This document shows positions 10,601-20,680 of a DNA stretch of 64,000 bases, piece after piece. Source of the DNA: Hyposmocoma kahamanoa (lineage: Eukaryota; Arthropoda; Insecta; Lepidoptera; Cosmopterigidae). The position numbers and the translations under genes are program-made. The DNA lies in NCBI RefSeq assembly GCF_003589595.1, contig NW_020653337.1:298810-362809 (forward strand), written 5' to 3'. Numbering within the stretch: position 1 is the stretch's first letter; the number at the start of each line of letters is the position of its first letter. The notes beneath the pieces were generated by a model that saw nothing but the letters and a program-made list of their open reading frames with translations, ran no database searches and had not been told where the DNA came from.

Positions 10601-13600
10601 AAACTGTCATCACGAACCAATGAAAAAAAATCGAACCATTTTCGGAGTAATGAAATTCGGAAAAAAGAAATTCGAGTTTGTGATAGGTGACCATTTTATT
10701 CACTAATTTTAATTACGTGTTAACTGTGAAGCCATTAATGTAACGTTTTTATTAATTATTATTTTACATCTTAGTTACTTTCTTTGCATATTGTGTTTCT
10801 ATTTATATTTTTGCTAATAATGTCAAACTCACATCATTAGCGCCATCTTCGAGTTTGATCTTCTTGGAGGAGGTGCCTCCGTCCTCCTCGGGCGAGTGCT
10901 CTCTCTTAACGGGCTTCTTCCCCAGCGTGCTGTCGCTGCCCGTCGGATATTGAAACACCTCCCTACAAATTATATATAACATTTTATGACAAAGAATAAG
11001 TTTTTGGTTACTGCTCACTCAGCGTAGCATACCCGAACATGCACAAACAATTCACCAGACATCTAATCGGCTCAATTACCAACCAAATTATTATGATTAA
11101 GTGTTTCCCTTAGTTTCTCGAGGTCCAATGTAATGTATAGAGATCACAACTTTTTCATTTATCATATGTACAAGTCCAACGGCAAAGGAGCACAAAAACG
11201 AATTACAGCTGAAATAGCTTACGTAAGAATGAAATAATTTTCATCATCAATTGATTGATATGTCATGAACTTTAAAAATACTAGTATTGAGACAATTGCT
11301 GTTACGAGTAAAGCAAAGTCACCTTTGACCTTTATTGGCCTTATTTTCACTAACAATAGCTTACACATCGAATATTTCAAATAAGGAATTTAGAAGAAAC
11401 ACAAACGTTTAATTTTTATTTTCAATACAAGTTTAATTAAACACGTCAAGTTCACAATTGTAATCAAGAGAAACTTTAATAATCCTAGCACAAATTTATT
11501 CAGCTCAGAATTAAACAACATTAATAGGTCAAAATAATAAAAATGTACAAAGTTATTAAATGAAATTACAATTCATTTTATAAGAAATTAAAGGAGTCAC
11601 CACACTTATTAAAGCAGATCGCTTTAAGGCGGTTAGAAAAAGGTTTAGATCCTTGAACGTAAGAGCGAAACGACGTTGCGCGTTTCGCATCGGTTCATAC
11701 GGACGCGAGTATCGCGAATCTTGCGAATTTCCGATCGCGTCCGTACTATGTATGCACGCAGACGACGACGGCTAGGGTAGTATTTATATAGTATTTATAT
11801 ATATATTCTAAGTAAGTCGGAGTGACATTGCGAACTACAAACAGCTCATTTAATTTATAAACCTCGTTTCGACAGTTATTTATTTCAAATGGAACGTGGC
11901 TGAACGTAACATTAACTGAACGTAAATGGAATACAACACCTAATGTCGTAATGTTGTCGCTCCCGGCAATGGCATAACAGGAGCGAGTGTTTCGCATTTC
12001 ACAAATCTTAACTAGCTCCACCGTCCATTTACATGGAAACTGCAATGTTTGCTTAAAACTGGGAAGACACGTAGTCGAGCAGAAAAACTTTTACTAATCC
12101 CTAAGCGCAAAACAATAGGGTTTTGGGGCTGTTTTAAATACGCCACCGCATCGAAAATTTGGAATAACCTTCCAACTCCGTTAGGTATGTAAAAGAATGT
12201 CAGTTTTATAAACCATACTATTGCACAATAAATGTACTTGCGCAGAGCTGCGATGGAGTAATCACGGGGAAATGGGCGCCGCGGGCCGCATCCCAACACA
12301 CACACTTAGTTAGTGGGATCGAGTGCTAAGGGTGGACGCATGCGTGATTTAAACATTTTTGAGTACGTTCAGCGAATTCTAAGAAAATCGCTATATGCAT
12401 ATATGGATAACGGTGCAAACAAACTGACCTGAGTACGGATACAATTTGACCTCAAATACAATAGTTACGAAACAACATCATAGATGAGCTTACGAAGTAA
12501 AATTTAAATCACCTTCAATTTTTTATGATTAAAGTGTTCCTCCGAATATGTTATAACTATGTATAGTTAAATTTAAACATAGAAAAATAAAACACCTAAA
12601 ACTACTGTCACGAAAATATTTAAAAAAATCTCCAATCACTGATGTAGCCACTATCTATAATTAAATTAAAAAGAAAGAGAAAAATACTTACGATTTACTA
12701 TGATATTTCTCAAATTTAGCTTTGGCCTTTCCAGTGCCACTGATTCTCCTCAAGTTGCCCTCTTCCAGCAGCCGCAGTCTGTTCTCTAGCTTCACTTTAT
12801 GCTCAGCTCCTAACTCAAATCCAACATCCTCACCAAATGCATCCACTCTGGTAGCCAGAGCTGCCTTTGCTGCCAACATTCGGGACATCTTCCCTTTGTT
12901 TTTAGTACTGCACTGTCCAACCAGCTGCGCATGATATATCAACCCATACTTTGGAGTGTCCTTCTTTGTCTTCAATGCGCGGAATAATGCTTTCTCTGCA
13001 CCAAAAATCTGTACTGTGGAAGCTGGGTGTTTTGCCAAATTCATCAATGAACCAGCATGTGCAATCAAACGAGCCCCAATATGCTCCCCAATTAACACTG
13101 TTAAGTTTGGAGCCATAGCCATCATGCGAGCCTTCAAATAATCTGTCAAATGAGTCCTGTAATCCGTTATAGATATAATTTCATCACACAAGTTCTGAAT
13201 GTTCATAATGTCGTCATCAGAAATCTCTGTGCCCATTGAAATCTCAGCTGCTTCCTTCACTTTTTCTTCTAAGTCCTCTGGCAAAATATCTGACAGATCT
13301 GTTTGAGATGCATTATCTCTAGTTCCAATTAACTTTACAACTTTCACAAACAAAGTGTTGTCGGTAATAATTTTGCCAAGTTCAGGGAAATGCCATCCAT
13401 ACCACTCACGACATCTCATGATGTAGTTATTCAATTCTTTGTCTAAATCATCTAAGAGGCACTGAGCTTGAACTATCATAGTGTCAATTTTATCTGGGGA
13501 GAACTTCAACTTGTATCTGGACAATGAATGAGCCAGACCTAGGGCCATTGCGGTCATTTCTTTTTTTGGCAATCCAGCTAGAAGACTGTCCATTTGAGAA

Positions 13601-16099
13601 CGTATACATCTTAGTAACTCCTGAACATTTGTATTTGAAACACATTGTAAATCAAACTTTTCTTTTATAGCACTGCCAAGTTTAGAATCTCCTACTAATA
13701 GTTGGTCCTGCATTTCTTTACAAACATATTTCTTAAGAGCCTTCTTCAATGGCTTTGAGATTTTACCCTCAATAGCTGCTGTTGTAGCAGCTAATGCTTC
13801 TGTAGTATCCTCAAATTTTACAAAATTTTTTAATTTCACTCTGTAAATAAAATTAAATGTAAACAAAATGTAGTATAGATACAATTTTATACCTAGTAAA
13901 AAACTTACTATACACATAAAGTATCTATCAATATATTCATTTATTTTGCACAATATATAATCTACAGTTCTAAACAATTAAATTAAATTTTCATACACAA
14001 CTTGAGTATTAGTTGAAAGAAAAGTATTATTATTTTGGAAAATAGTATAATACTATTCACTAAGATGACTATTTGCATGACTCTCCTAAATAATAGGTCC
14101 ATGTAAAATCTAGAACATCAAAACTAGAGAACATCTTCAATCTCAACCAAGTTGAAGATGTTCTCTAGGACAAAGCAGGAATAAAAAGTTGAATATGAAA
14201 AGACTGAGTGGAGGAGTGAAGGTCCGAAGTCCTTACTTTTCCCAATGCGAGACAAACGTGATAAAGTGTATGAATGCATGTATGCTTCGTTTCAATCCGT
14301 TATATGGAAAAAGTAAACAAACAGGTCACTGATCCCAACATAGAATGTTTAGTGATGCCCAATTGTACTGCCAACTGCAAATTGATTGAATAAATTTAAT
14401 GAATCGATTTCTTTAAGTTTTGTAAATTTTCCCTTATCCTGAGTTTGTCAATAGACTCTATAATTTGATTATCATTTTTGCTGAAGCACATAACCTATTA
14501 TTATATATAGATAAAATACAATATATTGTAACAAAAAAAACACCAGAGCTCAGGACAGAACTTCTAATAAGAGTTACAACATCATAAAAGAAAAGCACAA
14601 TGCTTACAGTCCATATTATATACTTCAAAAATTTCAATTGAAACATTGCTATTGGAGTTTGGTTGTAAAAGTGTCGATTTAGTAGTAGAGCTCCTTGTGA
14701 AAGAGTTCGTCCAAGCAGGTCCTGCCACCTTGCCTATTTCTGCCACCAAGCTGTAATGTCAGCATTTATTAATGCTCCATGTTCCAATTTTGAAGGATAA
14801 GGGTACTGGTGAAATTACAGGCACATGAGACTTGTCAACTTATGTCTAGGGTGATGGGCGCAGTGCCCTTCAGATCTTTGCAATTTAATACTCTGAGTGA
14901 CACTGCAACTGTTATAGACGGGCGTGTAGCGTACCATCAGGCATGCCACTTGTTTGTCCCAACACTTAACATTAAAAAAAAGATTCTGCCACAAGGTGGA
15001 AAAGAAAGTATTTCAGTTCTTTAATGGCCTTGACTCTAAACTATAATTAGTAGTGAAAACCATAGATCAGTTTATGGTCGCAGTAATGAGGAGCAGCATA
15101 GGCCCCGAATGAAACCACCCTAATAATAATACACTTGTGTTTTTTCTTACATAACCTATAAAATCGTATTTCGTATTTCGATATTGAAATTTAAAATTTT
15201 CAATATCTTCATTTTAAATCCTCGTTCAAATCCTTACACTTAGATACACGTTTGATAATGATTAAAATTTTCAATTTACTAATCTACTAGAAAAACCGTA
15301 ATTGAATGGACTGAATGTTTTTTTTTCTGTACAGCACTATGCAACCAGACTATTCATACTTCTACATTTCAAAAATAACCTCACTTTTAGACTAGCATTT
15401 TTCAAATACAATTTTAACATGATATTCAAATGAATGTTGTTAGGAAATTGTATGAGATATCCAGTCGAAATCTTCAATATATATATATATGTGAAATGTT
15501 ACTTATTCCATTTATTGAGTGATTGCTTAAGTATTTTTAACCAAACTGGATTGTTTACTTTTGTCATATAATGGGTTGAAACAGACAATATGTATGCTTG
15601 TGCAAAGCGGGTATAATAGTTTATTTTACATTGCTAGTTAAGCTCAGTTTATTAAAAAAATCACTCACACAGAAGAAGCTCCCTCTGGAGTATTGAATTC
15701 CTGATACAGATCATCAATCTGGGATAACTTAGAGTCGTCCAGCAACTGAAACAACAAAATAAACTTCATTAACCTGAAAAAGATCAATCACAACGATACT
15801 TTAACTGGACTACAAAGTTTCATATCCACAAACAAATCTGTACATCCACACGTTGTGATGAAACCGAATACACATTAGGTACGACAATACCTCCTCAATG
15901 GGTTTCGGTATCATACGGAGAAATATACATACACCTCAAAAATGACTTATAAAACTTTACTTGGTTTTGGTCCAAACATGGTTTTACTATATACTATCAT
16001 TGATTACAAAAATACAGCGACAGAGAGGTTAGAATCAACACGTGTTGTGTGTACCTTGAAAATTGCATACCCTGCCGGGGTTTCGAACAGAACTAACAT
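7455..16099 (-). CDS. Nop58: NOP58, box C/D snoRNP core protein (five coding exons)
   Basis: Coding exons on the minus strand are 16055-16099, 15669-15745, 12692-13840, 10833-10962 and 7455-7673. All boundaries are GT/AG, and together they make 1620 nt, or 539 residues plus stop (human NOP58 has 529). The N-terminus MLVLFETPAGYAIFK is the typical NOP58 start. A NOSIC region around 160-212 contains CREWYGWHFPEL (about 185-195). The Nop domain (about 250-395) carries GARLIAHAGSL, GAEKALFRALK and TPKYGLIYHA. The C-terminal tail is rich in Lys and Glu, as in orthologues. NOP58 pairs with NOP56 and fibrillarin on box C/D snoRNAs in the nucleolus to guide rRNA 2'-O-methylation and pre-rRNA processing. 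The frame is intact across every junction, so it is probably functional. The introns are full of repeats. I found no convincing C/D box snoRNA in them. Confidence 0.97.
7831..7895 (-). repeat. tRNA-derived SINE-like sequence in NOP58 intron 4
   Basis: On the minus strand an A-box-like GTGGCTTAATTGGC is followed about 35 nt later by a perfect B-box-like GGTTCGAATCC. The T-arm can pair (GTTGG/CCAGC), but the bases where the acceptor stem should be do not pair, so I call a SINE head or tRNA relic and not a tRNA gene. Confidence 0.6.
8193..8278. mobile_element. Short palindromic foldback element, copy 1
   Basis: 86 bp beginning TTGCCCGTGATCCTACTG and ending with CAATAGGACTACGGGCAA, which are inverted copies of each other. 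A reversed second copy is at 8811-8892. No coding capacity. MITE/foldback type; the family is unknown to me. Confidence 0.7.
8560..8810. repeat. Probable non-LTR retroelement 3'-end fragment
   Basis: Contains CAGGCAAGCGGATGGTCAT and GTGCCGACCCCACCTAGCG, phrases that resemble 3' ends of lepidopteran non-LTR elements and their SINEs. No frame. The assignment comes from general familiarity only. Confidence 0.35.
8811..8892. mobile_element. Short palindromic foldback element, copy 2 (inverted, one end lost)
   Basis: The reverse complement matches 8193-8278 over about 80 bp (TTGCCCGTGGTCCTACTG at its outer end). The other terminal repeat is broken at 8811. With copy 1 it makes a ~700-bp inverted pair inside NOP58 intron 4. 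Confidence 0.68.
9224..9710 (-). mobile_element. TIR element family T, copy 1, split by a nested insertion
   Basis: The same sequence family as 58148-58412, here in reverse orientation: AACCGACTTTAAAGAAGG at the right end and a decayed TTGAATTCGATT at the left. Without the 207-bp nested insertion and its duplication it is about 280 bp. The terminal repeat consensus is AACCGACYTCAAAA. No ORF. Located in NOP58 intron 4. Confidence 0.8.
9448..9649 (+). mobile_element. 5'-truncated CR1-like non-LTR insertion
   Basis: 202 bp flanked by the 5-bp duplication AACAT (9443-9447 and 9650-9654), ending AATAAACGATATTATTATT. It contains TTGCAGCGCCCTTACAGGGT, which matches TTGCAGTGCCCTAACGGGGT near the 3' end of the element at 51.4-52.4 kb. 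So it is a 3' tail of that or a related family, inserted into the TIR element. Confidence 0.82.
9861..10460. other. NOP58 intron 4 segment, unidentified
   Basis: Two overlapping minus-strand open frames (122 and 84 codons) show no family I know. A small perfect hairpin (TAAAATTGTA, six-base loop, TACAATTTTA) is at 10379-10404. Probably an old repeat. Confidence 0.3.
10833..10962 (-). CDS. Nop58: NOP58 coding exon 4 (acidic/basic tail)
   Basis: Acceptor TTTGTAG/G and donor AATGAT/GTGAGT. It encodes the linker from EVFQYPTG to KKIKLEDGAND, matching the region just after the Nop domain in NOP58 proteins. It is GC-richer than the surrounding introns. Confidence 0.9.
11600..12310 (-). repeat. Probable decayed transposon fragment in NOP58 intron 3
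   Basis: Minus-strand frames include a KIWNNLP motif followed by a basic stretch, as at the C-terminus of many non-LTR pol proteins, with several stops. At 11704-11750 ACGGACGCGA and TCGCGTCCGT form an imperfect inverted repeat. The identity is uncertain. Confidence 0.35.
12692..13840 (-). CDS. Nop58: NOP58 coding exon 3 (main exon, NOSIC and Nop domains)
   Basis: 1149 nt between acceptor TTTACAG/AG and donor AAATC/GTAAGT. It carries almost the whole structured part of the protein, including the coiled-coil, NOSIC and Nop domains. The last codon is split and completed as Ser by exon 4. Confidence 0.96.
14124..14168. repeat. Perfect 17-bp hairpin in NOP58 intron 2
   Basis: CTAGAGAACATCTTCAA (14124-14140) and its exact complement (14152-14168) around an 11-nt loop. 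No mismatch. It may be a small foldback element or a local inverted duplication. Confidence 0.85.
14684..14985 (+). repeat. Dispersed repeat family R, copy 2
   Basis: Aligns end to end with 94-390 in the same orientation and ends in an A-rich tract (CATTAAAAAAAAGATT). Lies in NOP58 intron 2. The A-rich end fits a retroposon 3' end. Confidence 0.72.
15669..15745 (-). CDS. Nop58: NOP58 coding exon 2
   Basis: Acceptor TTTCAG/TTG and donor CTGT/GTGAGT. It encodes LLDDSKLSQIDDLYQEFNTP and the residues up to SSV, the second part of the NOP58 N-terminal domain. The phase (two bases of a Val codon) joins correctly to exon 3. Confidence 0.92.
16055..16099 (-). CDS. Nop58: NOP58 coding exon 1
   Basis: Start ATG at 16099-16097, followed by 15 codons and the donor CAAG/GTACAC. 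The frame is missed by simple ORF scans because it is so short. It encodes the conserved first beta-strand of NOP58. The start is fixed by homology to the family N-terminus. Confidence 0.93.
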
Positions 16100-16918
16100 G
16101 TTTAATCAATAAAATAATTTCACTTATTAATCTTTTTACAAATTTGATCACGTAATTCGATTAAATTCATTAATTTAATAAAAATTAAAATGCACTCCAC
16201 AACGCGAAAACACAGACTGACAGCTGACAGTTTGTTTGTTTTTTTTTTTTTTAATGAAGGCTTTGGCAAAGCAAACAGCCTAAACATGAAGTTTAAATAT
16301 GTTTCCGTAAATATGGCCGCCACAAAGAGGATAGGCAATTTGAGGCGGCGTGCTTGGATTGACTCGGGATTCCTTAAAACGGGCCGATACGGGTATTTTA
16401 GTTCGAGATTCGTATGATTTCGCGTTTTAATCTTCGATTAAGGCACAATAGCACTATCCTATTCCACTTTAAACTAGATTTCACAAAATAATTGAAAGTC
16501 AAAATAAAAACGACACTTTTCCCTCCAAAAGGTCCAGAGCGAATCCCAGTTTGTTTGTTATTATAAAGTGTTGCCATTTTTACTAACGTTCCTTCCTACT
16601 AAAAAAATAAATTGCAGGATGGAATGTGTCAATAGTTTTCTGATGTTGTTGAACATCGTAGTGCACTGGCAATACAAGCTAATGACTGAAGGACAGCGTA
16701 TTGGTCATGCAAAAAATAAAAAGCAACTTTGTGTTTTTATATAGTAAACTTTTATTTGATAAAATTGATAACAAAACATTTTTTCCACGGAGAACTTGGA
16801 TTGGAAATTATGTAATGTCTTGATATAATTTAAGTAAAACTAAAACGCGTTTATATTAAACGAATTTCTTCGTGCGTTCGCCGCACGTACGCTCTGTGAG
16901 ATTATCATTTACGTTTTA

Positions 16919-17082
16919 GGGCGCGTTCAAATTAACCGCTGTTAGCCGCGCTGCAGCAGCGCGACTGCCGCCGCGCTTCTCGAAATTGTATGAAAAGTAA
17001 CAATCGCACGGCAGTAGCGCGGCCGCCGCGCGGCTGCAGTGCTGCTGCAGCGCGGATAACAGCGACTAGTTTGAACGCGCCC
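16919..17082. mobile_element. GC-rich MITE with TTA duplication (PIF/Harbinger-like)
   Basis: 164 bp with inverted ends GGGCGCGTTCAAATTAACCG and its near-complement, flanked by TTA at 16916-16918 and 17083-17085. Long GC-rich internal arms (GCCGCGCTGCAGCAGCGCG) extend the palindrome. Three-base TTA duplications with ends in GGG are typical of PIF/Harbinger MITEs. It lies about 0.8 kb upstream of the NOP58 start codon. Confidence 0.82.
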
Positions 17083-17349
17083 TTAAATTCAATAACAGCG
17101 CCGTGCACCCCCCCCGCTGCGCCCAGAACGCGCAGGCGAAGCCGACTTGCCTTTAGCCTACACGGCATCCGCGCGGCGACCGCGCGGTTGTATTATTCCG
17201 AGGAATTCAATGTTGTTGCCTAGTAAATAGAATTCAGATTCGCCATTAATGTCCGTGAAAGTGTGATAGCTGGGCGGTTACCGCGCGGCGGCCGCATGAA
17301 AACTTTCGCATTGTGTAACTGGAGGCTAAAGGTAAAACTATTTGTCAAA
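17083..17349. other. GC-rich intergenic sequence
   Basis: Patches such as CCGCGCGGCGACCGCGCGG and GGTTACCGCGCGGCGGCCGC stand out, but no gene or known repeat was recognised. It could be a promoter-proximal island or more decayed MITE. Confidence 0.3.
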
Positions 17350-17466
17350 TCGGTGTTCTTTTTTTCAATTCTTAGTGACGGGACCAACAAGTCGTGCGCC
17401 TGCTGGTAAGCGTGACGCCTGTGCTTAACAGTTGCAGTGCCGCTCAAAGGGCACTGCCACTGCACC
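17350..17466 (-). repeat. Dispersed repeat family R, copy 3 (partial, reversed)
   Basis: The reverse complement contains GGCAGTGCCCTTTGAGCGGC, CACTGCAACTGTTAAGC and TTACCAGCAGGCGCACGACT, which match the 3' third of copies 1 and 2, and it ends in GAAAAAAAG. It directly abuts the poly(T) of the R1-like element. Confidence 0.7.
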
Positions 17467-17467
17467 C

Positions 17468-19213
17468 TTTTTTTTTTTTTTTTTTTTTTTTTGACGGGGG
17501 GAAATCTTTATGGATACCCCTGAGCCCAGGGAGACTCAGGGGTTATGTGGGGACTCTCCCTCCAGGCTGGAGGGCCTACCCCACTAAAACCCCCCCGGGT
17601 TTCCCTCTCGCCGGTTGAGTCGGCGCCGTGGGATCAGTGAACATTCACCACGACGCCGCCCGGCCGCCCTAGCTTACGCCAGGGCTCCCGCGCCAACGGA
17701 GGGGCGAGTCGGTTGTTCTCCGACCCGCCCCCCCAGACGAGTGAGGCCGTGCAATGCAGGCTCCGGAGTCCCTGTCCAGAGCCCGCTGGTCTCACTAGGG
17801 GATCAGGCGAGCAGCGAACTGCCTTCGCCTTCTCCCCGTACGTCTGCGCCGAAGCGGGTGCGCGTCCGCTGCGTCCTCGCGCACCCGCTCCGCGGCCTCC
17901 TTTTGCGACATAACTTCTGCGCAAAATTAGGCCACCGCCTCCCAGGACTCCTCGCTCTCGAGCATGGCGGCAACCAGCGAGGGGTCCTGCCCTACAGTCC
18001 CCGTCAGAGTGCGACGCTGCTCATCCCACCGGCTACACACCTCTAAGGTGTGCTGCGCGGTGTCATCCGCAGCGCCGCACTCGTGGCACGACGGGGACGG
18101 TTCCCTCCTCGCCACCTTGTGCAGGTAGTGACCGAAGCAGCCGTGCCCGGTCAGCACCTGCACAAGGTGGTACGACAGTGGCCCGTGGGACCGGTTTACC
18201 CACTCTACGACGACAGGGCGGATCGCCTCTATGGTACGAGCGCCATAGGGGGGATCCACCAAGCCCTCTTTCCACTCTTTCTGCCTTCGTCGCCGCTGAT
18301 ATGGCCCCACTCCAAATGGGAGCCCCGTATAAGGCTATAATACTCCGAGTCACCCCGGCGTATAGCCTTCTGCATGGGGCTCCCGGCCTCCCGAGGTTGG
18401 GCAGGAGCCTGCCGATGCGGCGCCCACTATTCGGGGAGCAAGTTGCCGGAAATGCTCCCCGAAGTTCCATCGCCGGTCCAACGACATAGCCACCACGCCT
18501 TCCCCCTCGCCGTTACTCTCCTCCACGATGTGTCGCAGCGACTCCAGGGCATCCAGGGTGGGGAGTCCAGCCCTGAACCCGTACTGCCGCTGCGACACAT
18601 CGGGGCCTGTCCCCCTCAGGTGTTCGTTGATCCTGGAGGCGATGATTCGCTCCAGGATCTTTGCCACCTCGTCCAGCAGGACGAGGGGCCTGAACCCCGA
18701 GGGGGAGTCCGCAGGTGGGCCCGACTTGGGCACCAGGACGAGCCTTCCCTCCTTCCAGCATCTCGGGAACAACCCCGTCCTCAAGCAGTCATACATGAGA
18801 TGCTTGAGGCGGGTCCCGAGATGCTTCAGGGCAATGCGAAGGACTCGTCCTTGTGACCCGTCCGGGCCGGGAGCCTTCTTCCGCCCACGCAGCCGCCCCA
18901 CCGCCCAATCCAACTCCCCCTCGGTGATTTCCGGGTTTTCCTCAGTCTGCCCCCCGTCTGCTCTGGGGGCACCGTGGCCAGTGGGGTGAAGGGCTGCGGT
19001 TCGGGGAAAAGGCCCTCCACCACCCGGTTGAGGAGATCCAGCTCCAGTGACTCCATGGGAGATGCGCCGTACATTTTGTTGCGCACAACTTTGTACGGCC
19101 TCCCCCATGGGTCTGTGTCCAGGGTGGCCAAGAACTCCTCTTTCGCAGAGTCCTTGGCCCGCCCTATTGCGACCTTCAGGGCGTGCCTCGCGCCCTGAAG
19201 GGCGCTGTGGAAC
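17468..19213 (-). mobile_element. R1-clade non-LTR retrotransposon, 5'-truncated and internally deleted
   Basis: A 1.75-kb GC-rich block on the minus strand, ending in 25 A (T-run 17468-17492). Inside it are the DPWGRPYK motif, a reverse-transcriptase fingers region, then the RT C-terminus and a C-terminal Cys/His motif, all typical of R1-clade elements. Its GC content and codon use differ sharply from the flanks. Several frames are open at once because of the GC richness; only the minus-strand frames carry homology. Confidence 0.9.
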
Positions 19214-19222
19214 AAAGAGCAA
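17927..19222 (-). pseudogene. R1-like ORF2 pol remnant (three frames, palm deleted)
   Basis: From 5' to 3': frame 19215-18826 holds KEEFLATLDTDPWGRPYKVV. Frame 19222-18350 holds KKAPGPDG, the GLFPRCWKEGRLVLVPKSG block, SGFRPLVLLDEVAKILERII and QYGFRAG. Near 18480 the sequence jumps from VVAMSLD to the far side of the domain, so the region with the FADD catalytic pair is missing. Frame 18470-18063 resumes with LLPNLGRPG and RSIIALYGAPIW. Frame 18310-17927 gives LTGHGCFGHYLHKV and CHECGAADDTAQHTLEVC, the C-terminal zinc-knuckle-like CCHC. R1 elements copy RNA into DNA at the target site. This copy cannot. Confidence 0.88.
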
Positions 19223-19353
19223 CGCCTAAAATTTTTTGCTCATTCTTCTCAGGGTAATCTGCCTTGCGAGTGAGTAGTAGAGTTTAATCACTATGGCTAT
19301 TTCAAGTGTAATTTGCTAACATAAGAAATAAAAATTATTTGACTTTGACTTTG
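19214..19353 (+). repeat. CR1/Jockey-like element 3' UTR fragment
   Basis: AAAGAGCAACGCCTAAAATT, TTGCTCATTCTTCTCAGGG, GAGTTTAATCACTATGGC and the tail TTTGACTTTGACTTTG match the 3' UTR at 21479-21650. A separate truncated copy that touches the 5' end of the R1-like element. Confidence 0.8.
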
Positions 19354-19578
19354 AACAGCGACTAGTGAGAATGTGGAAATGATACGGGAGACCTCAATCA
19401 CATATTTCTTTCCTGCTCCTGCTATGATCGTTCCTCTTTCCTAGCCTTGAAAGTTCCAATTCCTACTCGTTTGTCCTATTTAACAGGACGTCCATGTAAA
19501 CTTGTTAGTGTTATTAAAATATTATTAATATGTAAACTTTATTATGTTTGTAATAATTAGCAACTCCTTTAATCACTT

Positions 19579-19745
19579 TTTTAACCGACTTCAAAAAAAT
19601 GAGGAGGTTCTCAATTCGACTGTTTTTCTTATGTATGTTACACGATAACGATTTATGAACCGATGTTGATGATTTCTTTTTTCGAAAAAAGGCGCCTCTA
19701 AGTAGAGTGAGAGGGTAAATTTGAAGAAAATATTCCGTCTCTGGG
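19579..19745 (+). mobile_element. TIR element family T, partial copy
   Basis: Begins TTAACCGACTTCAAAAAAAT and continues GAGGAGGTTCTCAATTCGAC and GAACCGATGTTGATGATT, like 58148-58412. The 3' half is missing. Confidence 0.8.
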
Positions 19746-20181
19746 GTTCCGTCATGTATTTCCAAACGACATTTAAGTCTATTGCCTTATATGCCTTATA
19801 TAATAAGCCTTTAAGTCTATTGACATAAAAAAATACTGCTGACCTTGGTAGTCTTCCAATCAGAGTAATTAGTTCTATAGTTGATTGTATTGCGCATTAC
19901 TTCATGTGTTGATGATGGTGTGTTTCCTGACCTCAAGAAGCAAAGTGAAGTTATACCACATTTTAAATCTGGTAGTATTCAGACACCTATTTCAGACCTA
20001 TTTCACTACTACTCTCAGTAAAATATTTGAAAAATTATTCTAAATCAGATGTGTGCACATTTTTATTGTAATAACTTAATGTCTCCTGAACAATTTTGTA
20101 TCATTCGGGGTCGCTCTACAACCGATGCTGGTGTTGAGTTGATGAAATATACATTTGATGCATGGGAAGACTTATATGACT

Positions 20182-20342
20182 AGAGCATTAAGTAGGAGCA
20201 GGAGAGGATTTGAGCAGACTTGAGTATGATTTCAAGCACTGTAAATACGACCCTAATGGCAAGGACTTGAGTGTGATTTCTAGTGCTTTGAATCATACTC
20301 AAGTCCTGACTTGAGCATTGAGTAGAGTTCTAGTGTGATTCA
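20182..20342 (-). mobile_element. MITE of the 26871-27035 family, decayed copy
   Basis: Internal blocks GACTTGAGTGTGATTTCTAG, CATACTCAAGTCCTGACTTG and GAGCATTGAGTAGAGTTCTA match the reverse complement of the element at 26871-27035. The terminal GGGTCG is lost at both ends. Confidence 0.65.
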
Positions 20343-20680
20343 GTGTGACCATTTCTGGCAGATTTCTGACATTTGGACAGATTTAATTTTCATTGCGACA
20401 GAACATGTTAGCGTTGTATGAGATGTGGCAGAGTTTGGCAAATTTAGGAATATTCAGCAAGTTCTTTATGATTTTTAGGAACAAACTGAAAACTTGTTGT
20501 TTTCTGCTACAAGGAACAAAAGCTGAAGCGTAATCAAGTACAATGTAATAAACATAACCTATATCAAGTTTATAACCCCCAATTTCTACAGGCTGTACTC
20601 AATTAGCTTTTTTGATGCTTTGAAAATGAATTGCTCTATAATACACGTCGTCAAAAACACTGCGTGATAAAATACACGGG

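Noticed and set aside
12722..13141. Plus-strand frames opposite NOP58 exon 3
   Set aside because: Mirror frames of a conserved exon, with no independent motif or splice context.
7674..16054. Box C/D snoRNA hosted in a NOP58 intron
   Set aside because: TGATGA-like words on the minus strand (for example near 10610 and 11245) have no CTGA D box at a suitable distance with flanking pairing.
17394..19229. Many overlapping plus-strand frames of 60-160 codons
   Set aside because: They are antisense shadows of GC-rich R1-like coding sequence. Only the minus-strand frames show family motifs.
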